Shown piece by piece: positions 48,641 through 56,664 of a stretch of DNA of 64,000 nt. How positions within the stretch are numbered: the first letter of the stretch is position 1; every line of letters starts with the position of its first letter. The notes beneath the pieces were generated by a model. That model was not told the DNA's origin, searched no databases, and saw nothing but the letters and a program-made list of their open reading frames with translations. Origin of the DNA: an uncultured Sulfuricurvum sp. (GTDB lineage Bacteria > Campylobacterota > Campylobacteria > Campylobacterales > Sulfurimonadaceae); contig NZ_CALDDG010000027.1 in the NCBI RefSeq assembly GCF_937936435.1, positions 1-64,000 of the forward strand, in the 5' to 3' direction. The position numbers were made by a program, and so were the translations under genes.

Positions 48641-49842
48641 CCGATTTCCTTTAAACTATAACGTCGTCGTACCCACTCGTAATATATTCCGGCCAAGACA
48701 AAAAAAACTCCTAAAATCACCGTTATGACTCCTAAAGAAATACCGTATTCATATAAATATCCTATGAACAAAGAGACGATCGCCCCGACTCCTAGAAAAA
48801 TCATATCGTTATAGGCAACGACACGTCCGTAAAATTCATTATCGGTATGATGCTGAATCAATGTATAGGTATACGACCATAGTGTCGTCGTCACAAAACC
48901 GACTGTGACCGAAGCGATTAGAGACCAGTAAAAATGCTCAATTACCATTGCCCAAAATAAGATGGACAAAGCTTCCGCTAAAAATAGTAATGCCAATCTA
49001 TTGTTATTGATTCGGTGTCCTAACACCATCGGTCCTATCACCAAACCGACTGCACGTGCCGCATTCAATAGTCCGATTCCCAATGATACCGCTACTACAT
49101 GGACATAAAAATGTTTTGCGGCAAGTGCTATCAATGCATCAAACGCGGTAAACCCTACTGCGGCATGCAATAACATCAGATGAAAGACCAGCGGATTCGC
49201 GCGAATGTATCCAAACGTATCAAACATCATACGGACGAACCGTGAATCATTCGGTAACATCTCCAGCTCTATTGTAAGACCGCTCACAAGTACTAATACG
49301 ACAACAAATAGCGACGCGTCCAGTAAAAAGGCCATTTTAATCCCAACCCAGTAAACAACCAACCCGCTTAATGCCATCCCGAGTGTGTAGGAAAGCGACC
49401 AAATTATCGAATGTATTTCATTAGCGATCTGTAACGACTTTCCTTCAAGTACACGCGGTAATAAAGACATCTCCACCGTGAAATGAAAACTCGAAGCTCC
49501 CATCCGGATAAAAACGAGCAGATATAAAAGCCATAACATCCCGATATCGTTGATACTAACCAATAAAACGGTACACGTTATCTCAGTTATAGTCAAAATG
49601 ACCATTAACCGCTTCGGATGAATCCGATCCAATAACACACCACTGAGAGGAGCTTGAAAAACTCCGGGTAAAAAATGCAATGCCGCTACTAATGCTATAA
49701 TCGTAGCGTCAACACCCATTTGTATCAGTAGCGTATAGATAGCAACGTTGCTAAACCATGCACCGAAATAGGCAATTAACTGGATTAGCGACAGACGTCG
49801 CAATAATGGTTCGTTTTGTAAAAGTGTCCAATAACGTTTCAT
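48637..49842 (-). CDS. MFS transporter (enterobactin-exporter-like MFS_3 group)
   Basis: About 401 aa with 12 predicted membrane helices; RLSLIQLIAYFGAWFSNVAIYTLLIQMG, then LPGVFQAPLSGVLLDRIHPKRLMV (the MFS loop 2-3 motif) and a matching second half. The start is taken at MKRYWTLLQNEPLL (49842), which begins at the usual place for this group; the frame is open up to 49914, where it would overlap the flaG leader. Substrate unknown. It lies divergently to flaG. Confidence 0.85.
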   Translation of the reverse strand: MKRYWTLLQNEPLLRRLSLIQLIAYFGAWFSNVAIYTLLIQMGVDATIIALVAALHFLPGVFQAPLSGVLLDRIHPKRLMVILTITEITCTVLLVSINDIGMLWLLYLLVFIRMGASSFHFTVEMSLLPRVLEGKSLQIANEIHSIIWSLSYTLGMALSGLVVYWVGIKMAFLLDASLFVVVLVLVSGLTIELEMLPNDSRFVRMMFDTFGYIRANPLVFHLMLLHAAVGFTAFDALIALAAKHFYVHVVAVSLGIGLLNAARAVGLVIGPMVLGHRINNNRLALLFLAEALSILFWAMVIEHFYWSLIASVTVGFVTTTLWSYTYTLIQHHTDNEFYGRVVAYNDMIFLGVGAIVSLFIGYLYEYGISLGVITVILGVFFVLAGIYYEWVRRRYSLKEIG

Positions 49843-49939
49843 GAACGCAAGAGTATCATAGAAGATTAAAGTTTTCATTTTGTTTGACGATTTAGAAGAT
49901 AGAAAATGTCTCATACGCTCGAAGAAGGAGAATAAAAAG

Positions 49940-50335
49940 ATGGAAATTTTGCAAACGACTGCAAAAATGCAGCAGAGTCAAACCAGCATGCCTAAGACAA
50001 GCGGTTCTGACGTACAGATCACTCAAAGTGTCCAAGAGATTCAAAAAGCGCAGATCAATCAAGATAAAGTTTCACAAATCGACAGCGACCAAAAAACATC
50101 GAAAACAAGTTCGCAAGAAGATATGAGCAAATTGATTGACGAGTTAAACCAATCGCTTAATCCGTTTAATACCTCATTACGATTCGGTTTTGACAATCAA
50201 TCGGAGGATTTTTATGTTTCTGTTGTCGATACAAAAAGCAATCGGATGCTTCGACGTTTCCCTGTCGAACAGGCAGAGCAGCTTTTGCCTAAAATTCAGG
50301 AAGTTAACGGATTGTTATTCGATCAAAAAGGATAA
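49940..50335 (+). CDS. flaG: FlaG family flagellar protein
   Basis: 131 aa. A Gln/Ser/Thr-rich, probably disordered N-terminus (residues 1-60) is followed by the FlaG domain: DELNQSLNPFNTSLRFGFDNQSEDFYVSVVDTKSNRMLRRFPVEQAEQLLPKI. It controls filament length or capping in other Campylobacterota. The start at 49940 is chosen because AAGGAG lies 10 bases upstream. It precedes fliS by 83 bases. Confidence 0.9.
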   Translation: MEILQTTAKMQQSQTSMPKTSGSDVQITQSVQEIQKAQINQDKVSQIDSDQKTSKTSSQEDMSKLIDELNQSLNPFNTSLRFGFDNQSEDFYVSVVDTKSNRMLRRFPVEQAEQLLPKIQEVNGLLFDQKG

Positions 50336-50418
50336 ATTTGGCTTGACTCCATTGAACGACATCATGTTGTAGTGCCCATTTTTCGAGTTTTTCACAATTA
50401 TAAATTAAGGTTTTTTCT

Positions 50419-50799
50419 ATGTATAACAATCTCGCTTACAACACTTACAATCAAAACAATATTGGGGTGGAATCACCTGAAAAATTAATCCAAATGATGT
50501 ATGAAGGGATTTTGCGTTTCAATATGCAGGCAAAACGTTCCATTGCCGAAAATGATATTGAACGACGCACTTACTGGATTAATCGTTCTAATGCCGTATT
50601 TACAGAATTACTGAATAGCTTAGATTATCGTCACGGAAATATCGCTCACTATCTTTCCGGTCTTTATACCTATCAGCTTCGACTCCTTGTTGAAGCGAAT
50701 ATTGCCAATGACAGTACAAAACTGGATGAAGTCAATAAAGTCGTTAAAGGCCTACTTGAAGCATGGAAAGAGAGTACTGATGTGGCTGATAAAGTTTAA
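50419..50799 (+). CDS. fliS: Flagellin export chaperone FliS
   Basis: 126 aa. Starts MYNNLAYNTYNQNNIGVESPEKLIQMMYEGILRFNMQAKRSI, the FliS signature, with a second helix set around RRTYWINRSNAVFTELLNSLDYRHG. It binds unfolded flagellin until export. It overlaps a small helical gene at its 3' end. Confidence 0.95.
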   Translation: MYNNLAYNTYNQNNIGVESPEKLIQMMYEGILRFNMQAKRSIAENDIERRTYWINRSNAVFTELLNSLDYRHGNIAHYLSGLYTYQLRLLVEANIANDSTKLDEVNKVVKGLLEAWKESTDVADKV

Positions 50800-51034
50800 A
50801 AAAGCGCTGATTCTTGAGGAAATTAGCCAAATTTCATCCTTACTGGATGAAATGCCTCAATTTAATACCTTACAGGAAATCGAAGAAGCCGCTTATTTGC
50901 TCATCGAAGGGCAAAAGCTCCTTGAGCGTAATAAACGTAAAACCGCACTTGCCATGCAACAGCTCAAAAATACAATCGATTTTCTAAAATCTACCCAAAA
51001 TATCCAAGCCTCTTCATTAAATCTAAAACTTTAA
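50780..51034 (+). CDS. Small helical protein after fliS (84 aa, possible FliT-like chaperone)
   Basis: Starts MWLIKFKKALILEEISQISSLLDEM at 50780, overlapping fliS by 20 bases, with GGAAAGAG upstream. It is almost all helix (LQEIEEAAYLLIEGQKLLERNKRKTALAMQQLKNTIDFL). Position after fliS and size resemble fliT-type chaperone genes, but sequence resemblance is not enough to name it. Longer in-frame starts exist inside fliS. Confidence 0.6.
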   Translation: MWLIKFKKALILEEISQISSLLDEMPQFNTLQEIEEAAYLLIEGQKLLERNKRKTALAMQQLKNTIDFLKSTQNIQASSLNLKL

Positions 51035-51058
51035 CGTCATTTTCACCCTTTTTTTGAT

Positions 51059-51072
51059 AATATCGCGATATT
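51059..51072 (+). promoter_or_regulatory. 14-base perfect palindrome upstream of argG
   Basis: AATATCGCGATATT, 51 bases before the argG ATG and overlapping a possible -10 (GATAAT at 51056-51061). It could be a regulator site or chance symmetry. Confidence 0.35.
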
Positions 51073-51122
51073 AACTCCATCGATACGTATGGGGTAACGG
51101 TAGTTATGACAAGGATACGGAC

Positions 51123-52337
51123 ATGAAAAAAGAAGTTAAAAAAGTTGTGCTCGCCTATTCCGGCGGACTTGATACAAGTGTCATATTAAAATGGCTTCAA
51201 GACGAATACAAGTGTGAAGTTGTCACGTTCACTGCCGACATCGGTCAAGGCGAAGAGGTAGAACCGGCACGTGCCAAAGCAGTCAGCCTCGGAATCAAAC
51301 CGGAAAATATCTATATCGAAGACTTGCGCGAAGAATTTGTACGTGATTATGTATTTCCTATGTTTCGTGCCAATGCGATTTATGAAGGCGAATACCTTTT
51401 GGGAACATCCATCGCACGTCCTTTGATCGCCAAACGTCAGGCTGAAATTGCGCGTATTACCGGAGCCGATGCCGTCAGTCACGGTGCTACCGGAAAAGGA
51501 AACGACCAAGTTCGGTTTGAAATGGGATATTTAGGCCAAAACAGTGCTCTAACCATTATTGCTCCATGGCGTGAATGGGATTTGAACTCTCGCGAAAAGC
51601 TTCTTGCCTATGCTGCCGAACATGGCATTAAAATCGAAATGAGCGGCAAAAAATCGCCGTATTCGATGGATGCAAATTTACTCCATATCTCGTACGAGGG
51701 AGGAATCCTCGAAGATCCTGCCGCAGAACCGGAGGAGAGTATGTGGCGTTGGACCGTGTCTCCGCAAAACGCACCGGATGAACCCGAATATATCGAAATC
51801 GGGTACGAAGCCGGAGATCCTGTCAGCCTAAACGGTAAAACTCTTTCGCCTGCTGTCATGCTTGAACAGCTTAACAACATTGCAGGACGCCACGGTATAG
51901 GCCGCGCCGATATCGTCGAAAACCGCTTTGTCGGAATGAAAAGCCGCGGTTGTTACGAAACACCGGGCGGAACGATTATGCTAAGAGCGCATCGTGCTAT
52001 CGAGTCTATCACATTGGACCGTGAAGCCGCACATCTTAAAGATGAAATGATGCCTCGCTATGCCAAACTGATTTATAACGGATTTTGGTTCTCACCGGAA
52101 CGCGAAATGCTTCAAGCCGCTATCGATAAAACGCAAGAAAATGTACGGGGAACCGTCCGATTGAAACTTTATAAAGGAAACGTAATGGTTGTAGGACGCA
52201 GTTCCGATGTTTCTTTATTCAATGCCGACTATTGTACGTTTGAAGAAGATGCGGTTTATGATCAAAAAGATGCCGCCGGATTCATTAAACTGAATGCATT
52301 ACGCTTTATTATCGCCGGTAAAGCGCGAAAAAAATAA
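51123..52337 (+). CDS. argG: Argininosuccinate synthase
   Basis: 404 aa. AYSGGLDTSVILKWL is the ATP-binding PP-loop; GATGKGNDQVRFE and SPYSMDANLLHISYEGG are ArgG-specific blocks. It joins citrulline and aspartate with ATP in arginine synthesis. It is followed after 14 bases by the FTR-rhodanese gene in the same direction. Confidence 0.98.
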   Translation: MKKEVKKVVLAYSGGLDTSVILKWLQDEYKCEVVTFTADIGQGEEVEPARAKAVSLGIKPENIYIEDLREEFVRDYVFPMFRANAIYEGEYLLGTSIARPLIAKRQAEIARITGADAVSHGATGKGNDQVRFEMGYLGQNSALTIIAPWREWDLNSREKLLAYAAEHGIKIEMSGKKSPYSMDANLLHISYEGGILEDPAAEPEESMWRWTVSPQNAPDEPEYIEIGYEAGDPVSLNGKTLSPAVMLEQLNNIAGRHGIGRADIVENRFVGMKSRGCYETPGGTIMLRAHRAIESITLDREAAHLKDEMMPRYAKLIYNGFWFSPEREMLQAAIDKTQENVRGTVRLKLYKGNVMVVGRSSDVSLFNADYCTFEEDAVYDQKDAAGFIKLNALRFIIAGKARKK

Positions 52338-52351
52338 TACAAGGAATCCTA

Positions 52352-53083
52352 ATGAGCGATACTATTAAAAAAATTGATCCGGAATCGGAAGAATTTAAAC
52401 TCGAACTCGAAAAAACCGTTAAATTTACAGATAAGGTCTGTGCCCAATTCGGTTTTGTTTACAATCCGGATCCTGAAATCAATCAAGGAATCCAATACGG
52501 GCTCACACGTAATAAACTCATGCACGGAAAACGTTATTGTCCTTGTTTCTTCATAACAGGCAATAAAGAAGAAGACCGCATCTGCCCATGTAAACCGGCA
52601 CTGGAACATGAAATTCCGGAAGACGGTGTATGCCATTGTCAAATTTTTTGTACACCGGAATATGCGGCGTCTCAGCTGCAAAATGAAGAGATTGAGGCTA
52701 TCGTTCATCAACATTCTCGCGGCTTGACCGCAGAAGAGTGCCAAGTTCTCTTACATAAAAGCGATATCGACAGTGATGAGCTCGTGGCATTATTTGAAGC
52801 ACGCGAACTCGGTATGGTTAACTTTAAAGTTGTCGACGTACGTGAATGGATGGAGTGGAAAATGGGACGAATCGCGGGTGTGGATGTCCTGGTTCCTACC
52901 AGTAATTTCTTCCAAACACTTACCGACTCGAAATTGGATAAAGACGAACACATAATCGTATATTGTCATGTCGGAAGCCGAAGTGCACATTGTCAACGCA
53001 TTTTACACGATATGGGATATTCTAAAGTTTCTAACCTTGCACACGGAATCGTCTCTTACAGCGGCGAAATCGTTCGAGGATAA
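52352..53083 (+). CDS. Ferredoxin-thioredoxin reductase catalytic-type domain fused to rhodanese domain
   Basis: 243 aa, cytoplasmic. Residues 1-110 match the catalytic (beta) chain of ferredoxin-thioredoxin reductase: C30, CPC at 63-65, CPC at 78-80 and CHC at 94-96, the ligands and redox Cys of a [4Fe-4S] disulfide reductase. Residues ~130-243 form a rhodanese domain with active-site loop YCHVGSRSAH (C205) and DVREWMEW. The natural reading is a redox-linked sulfur-transfer protein: the Fe-S half could reduce the persulfide or thiol on C205. It lies between argG and rplI; the function is inferred from domains alone. Confidence 0.85.
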   Translation: MSDTIKKIDPESEEFKLELEKTVKFTDKVCAQFGFVYNPDPEINQGIQYGLTRNKLMHGKRYCPCFFITGNKEEDRICPCKPALEHEIPEDGVCHCQIFCTPEYAASQLQNEEIEAIVHQHSRGLTAEECQVLLHKSDIDSDELVALFEARELGMVNFKVVDVREWMEWKMGRIAGVDVLVPTSNFFQTLTDSKLDKDEHIIVYCHVGSRSAHCQRILHDMGYSKVSNLAHGIVSYSGEIVRG

Positions 53084-53095
53084 CGAAAGGACTCT

Positions 53096-53542
53096 ATGAA
53101 AGTTTTATTAACAAAAGATGTCAAAGGCGTCGGAAAAGCCGGTGAAATCAAAGACGTTGCAGACGGTTACGGCAAGAACTTCTTAATCGGCAAGGGGCTG
53201 GCATTAGCCGCGACAAACGAAGTATTGAAAAAATACGAATCGGACCAACGAAAAAAAGCGGCAAACGAAGCGGCTGAAATCGAACGTCTTAATGAGCTGA
53301 AAGCTAAACTCGCTGATATCAAAGTGGTAATTACAAAAAAGCTGGGAGACACCGGGCATCTTTTCGGCTCCGTTACGAAAGATGAAATTGCGCATGCTTT
53401 ACTTGAACAACATGAAATTGAAATCGATAAAAAAGAGCTCGATGCCAAACACGGAATCAAAACAACCGGTTTGCATGATTTAGATCTCAAACTCGGTCAT
53501 GGGATTCATGCGACACTTCACCTTGAGATCAAAGGTGAGTAA
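53096..53542 (+). CDS. rplI: 50S ribosomal protein L9
   Basis: 148 aa. Starts MKVLLTKDVKGVGKAGEIKDVADGYGKNFLIGKGLA, the L9 signature; long central helix (TNEVLKKYESDQRKKAANEAAEI) and C-terminal domain (KLGDTGHLFGSVTKDEIAHAL). A GAAAGGA site lies upstream of the ATG. It overlaps era by 8 bases. Confidence 0.98.
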   Translation: MKVLLTKDVKGVGKAGEIKDVADGYGKNFLIGKGLALAATNEVLKKYESDQRKKAANEAAEIERLNELKAKLADIKVVITKKLGDTGHLFGSVTKDEIAHALLEQHEIEIDKKELDAKHGIKTTGLHDLDLKLGHGIHATLHLEIKGE

Positions 53543-54413
53543 AGCCGGTTTCGTAGCCCTTATCGGGCGTCCGAATGCCGGAAAAAGCACGTTGATGAAT
53601 TGGCTGTTAGGTGAAAAAATTGCATTAGTTAGCCAAAAAGCCAACGCCACGCGAAAACGTGCCAATGCCATCGTGATGCACGATGATGATCAAATTATCT
53701 TCGTAGATACTCCCGGTCTGCACAAAGCCGAAAAACTTCTTAATCAATATATGCTCGAAGAAGCATTGAAAGCCATCGGCGATTGCGATATAGTTGTATA
53801 TCTAGCACCGGCTTCCGATGCTACGGTTCATTATGAAAAATTCTTAGAAATGAATGCGGATAAACGAAAGCATATTATCGTTTTGAGTAAAATCGATCAA
53901 ATTTCTCAGGGAGAACTTCTTAAAAAAATAAGTGACTACAATCGGTTCAGCGATCATTTTCTCGCTCTCATTCCGATGTCTGTGACAAAAAATGTCGGGA
54001 AAAAGGATCTTCTTGATACTATTGTCAAGTACCTTGATGAATCTCCCTATCTTTATGATCCCGAAAATATCACTACCGAAATGATCCGTGATATTTATAA
54101 AGAGTTCATACGGGAAGCTATTTTTGAAAATATTAGTGACGAAATTCCGTATGAATCCGATGTTATTATCGATTCAATCGATGAAGATGCCCCCGTAGAA
54201 CATATCCGTGCAACCATCATTATCGAAAAAGAGTCTCAAAAAGGGATTATCATAGGAAAAGGTGGAAGCGCAATAAAGCGGATCGGAAAAAATGCCCGTG
54301 AAAAAATTGAACGACTTACTTCTAAACCGGTTTATCTCGAACTCTTTGTTTCTGTCAAAAAAGGGTGGACGACCGATAAAAAATTTTTAAGTGATTTAGG
54401 ATACGACTGGTGA
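53535..54413 (+). CDS. era: GTPase Era
   Basis: 292 aa. G1 GRPNAGKSTLMN, G3 DTPGLHKAE, G4 SKID, and a C-terminal KH domain with GKGGSAIKRIGKNAREKIERL for 16S rRNA binding. The start is GTG 53535 (MSKAGFVAL), just before the L9 stop; upstream in-frame ATGs at 53499 and 53508 would put more than 30 bases of overlap with rplI. It has roles in 30S maturation. It is followed by the LD-carboxypeptidase gene, with 4-base overlap. Confidence 0.95.
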   Translation: MSKAGFVALIGRPNAGKSTLMNWLLGEKIALVSQKANATRKRANAIVMHDDDQIIFVDTPGLHKAEKLLNQYMLEEALKAIGDCDIVVYLAPASDATVHYEKFLEMNADKRKHIIVLSKIDQISQGELLKKISDYNRFSDHFLALIPMSVTKNVGKKDLLDTIVKYLDESPYLYDPENITTEMIRDIYKEFIREAIFENISDEIPYESDVIIDSIDEDAPVEHIRATIIIEKESQKGIIIGKGGSAIKRIGKNAREKIERLTSKPVYLELFVSVKKGWTTDKKFLSDLGYDW

Positions 54414-55360
54414 AATTCATCTTTGTTTTTATGTTCTTGACTTCTGCCCTCTTTTCCGAGGACGTTTTAACTTTCTATAAAAGCGGCGGCAAAAAGCTGA
54501 TAGACAGTGAAATGGGTAAGCCGTCATATTGGGCAAGTTACATAATGAACAAAGATCTCCGTTTCGGATATTTTGAGCGAGCCGTATCTCTCCTCGCTTG
54601 CAGTAAAGAGAAAGGAGCGTTGGAACTTTATACTCCGAATGCTCAACAGCAATTCTCGCTTAAAAAGCGCTATAGTGCGTTTACCGGGAAAAATCCCGGC
54701 GATAAAAATACACGGGGAGATTTGAGAACACCGATAGGCGTTTATACTTTTACCGAAAAGAAAAAGAATGTCGACCCTTTCTATGGGCCTATGGCATTTG
54801 TAACTTCATATCCCAATCTATACGACCGTATTCGAGGAAAGGACGGCGATGGAATATGGGTACACGGTGTCCCTTCAAACGGTACACGAGACCCATTTAC
54901 AAAAGGGTGTATCGCGATCAATAACAATGATCTTATTCAATTAGATCAAACCATTAACCCTTACAACACCGTACTGATTATCGATACTTCTATCAAGCAA
55001 TCAGTCAGCCCATCCGCCTATTCCTCGATTCTTTCCGCTCTTTTTCAGTGGAAATATGCATGGACCTACAATGATATCGATGATTACCTCTCTTTCTATG
55101 ATCCCACATTTAAACGTTACGACGGGATGAACTTTGAACGTTTTAAAACTTATAAAGAGAGAATCTTTAATAAAGATGAAGAAAAAAACATTACATTTAG
55201 CAATTTTACGATCATCCCTTATCCAGGAGAAAAAAAGAATTTATATTGGGTGGCCTTTCATCAAGTCTATACGAGTGAAAGCCACCGTTTCGAAGGTGAA
55301 AAATCTATTTTATTGCGTTTAAATCCGGACCACTCCATTGCTATTTTAACCGAAGAGTAA
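54410..55360 (+). CDS. YkuD-type L,D-peptidase, Csd6/Pgp2-like cell-shape enzyme
   Basis: 316 aa. Signal peptide MKFIFVFMFLTSALFSE; YkuD catalytic domain with HGVPSNGTRDPFTKGCIAI (His and Cys of the HG-x(n)-KGC motif at residues ~147-170) and GDLRTPIGVYTF; a C-terminal NTF2-like domain (residues ~205-310). Homologues Csd6 of Helicobacter pylori and Pgp2 of Campylobacter jejuni trim peptidoglycan tetrapeptides to tripeptides and shape the cell. The start is GTG 54410, overlapping the era stop. The partner zinc peptidase gene follows 3 bases later. Confidence 0.88.
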   Translation: MKFIFVFMFLTSALFSEDVLTFYKSGGKKLIDSEMGKPSYWASYIMNKDLRFGYFERAVSLLACSKEKGALELYTPNAQQQFSLKKRYSAFTGKNPGDKNTRGDLRTPIGVYTFTEKKKNVDPFYGPMAFVTSYPNLYDRIRGKDGDGIWVHGVPSNGTRDPFTKGCIAINNNDLIQLDQTINPYNTVLIIDTSIKQSVSPSAYSSILSALFQWKYAWTYNDIDDYLSFYDPTFKRYDGMNFERFKTYKERIFNKDEEKNITFSNFTIIPYPGEKKNLYWVAFHQVYTSESHRFEGEKSILLRLNPDHSIAILTEE

Positions 55361-55363
55361 TGG

Positions 55364-56656
55364 ATGCGGCTTGCATTTATTTTACTTTTCGTGTTACTCG
55401 AAACACTTTTTGCCCTCCCTTTCCATCTTATTAAAAAAGAGACAGATACACACAATACGCCGACGTTGCTAGTCATTGGCGGAATTCACGGTAATGAACC
55501 CGGAAGCTACTTTGCGGCAGCCTTATTAGCCCAATACTATACGATTAAAAAGGGAAACCTTTGGATTGTCCCTAATCTTAATCATCTGAGTATCCAACAA
55601 AATAGCCGTGGAATCAACGGCGATATGAATCGAAAGTTTGCACAAATAGATCTAAATGATCCCGATTTGGAAAGTGTCCGTTCCATTCAAGAAATTATCA
55701 CATCACCCCAAGTCGGATTAATTTTGAATTTACATGACGGGCACGGTTTCTATCGCAAAGAATATCAAAATACTATTTTTAATCCCAACGCATGGGGGCA
55801 AACATGCGTTATAGATCAAGGCAATCTCAATACCGATCATCCTTACGGAAATCTTAATGAAATCGCAGCGAAAGTAAGCATGGAGTTAAATGGTGATTTA
55901 ATCGAAAATCACCATTTTTTCGATGTCCGTAATACCAATACCCGCTTTGATGATGAAGCAATGAAACACTCCTTAACTTATTACGCCGTCACCCATAATA
56001 AACCGGCATTCGCGATAGAGACAAGCAAAAACTTACCTCAGCTTCATGATAAAGTTTTTTACCAACTCCGAGCGATTGAATGCTATATGAAATTAATGGG
56101 GATCGAATACGAGCGCACCTTTGCCTTTAATCCAGAGACAATCAATATTTTGCTTAAAGACTACGGCTATTTAACCATTAACAACAATACGTACCTGAGT
56201 TTAGAAAACTTAAAAAACAGTTTAAGTTTGATTCCGCTACAATCGGATCAGAACGATTTTCAATTTTCCCATCCATTGGGAAGTGTTCGGCAAAACAAGT
56301 CAAACATTGATCTTTATATCGGTAATGAAAAAATATGCAGTGTTATTCCAAGTTATCATCCTAAAGGGAATTGTTCCGATTCTATTTCTCTTTTGATTGA
56401 TGGAAAAGACAGAAATATCACGTTTGCTACAGATTTTTTTGTAACTGCCGATTTTAAAATTATCAATAACGATTCTAACACAAGGATTAATATCATCGGT
56501 TTTACCAAAGAAGGGGTAAAAGATGAAAGTAATCTAAGGGTGGAATTAAAAGATTTTGATCCGAAATACTCAATCGATACGTCGAAAAAGAGTTTTCGAG
56601 TTGAATTTTATCAACAAAGCCGCTTTTGCGGAATGGTTCTCGTACATTTCAAATAG
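55364..56656 (+). CDS. M14-family zinc carboxypeptidase, Csd4/Pgp1-like cell-shape enzyme
   Basis: 430 aa. Signal peptide MRLAFILLFVLLETLFALP; zinc-binding GGIHGNEPGSY (H-x-x-E) at residues ~40-50 and a later NLHDGHGF His; and the catalytic Glu in FAIETSK. The rest is beta-rich modules. H. pylori Csd4 and C. jejuni Pgp1 remove the terminal meso-diaminopimelate of peptidoglycan tripeptides. Order csd6-like then csd4-like, 3 bases apart, makes a two-step trimming operon behind era. Confidence 0.88.
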   Translation: MRLAFILLFVLLETLFALPFHLIKKETDTHNTPTLLVIGGIHGNEPGSYFAAALLAQYYTIKKGNLWIVPNLNHLSIQQNSRGINGDMNRKFAQIDLNDPDLESVRSIQEIITSPQVGLILNLHDGHGFYRKEYQNTIFNPNAWGQTCVIDQGNLNTDHPYGNLNEIAAKVSMELNGDLIENHHFFDVRNTNTRFDDEAMKHSLTYYAVTHNKPAFAIETSKNLPQLHDKVFYQLRAIECYMKLMGIEYERTFAFNPETINILLKDYGYLTINNNTYLSLENLKNSLSLIPLQSDQNDFQFSHPLGSVRQNKSNIDLYIGNEKICSVIPSYHPKGNCSDSISLLIDGKDRNITFATDFFVTADFKIINNDSNTRINIIGFTKEGVKDESNLRVELKDFDPKYSIDTSKKSFRVEFYQQSRFCGMVLVHFK

Positions 56657-56664
56657 GATAGAGG

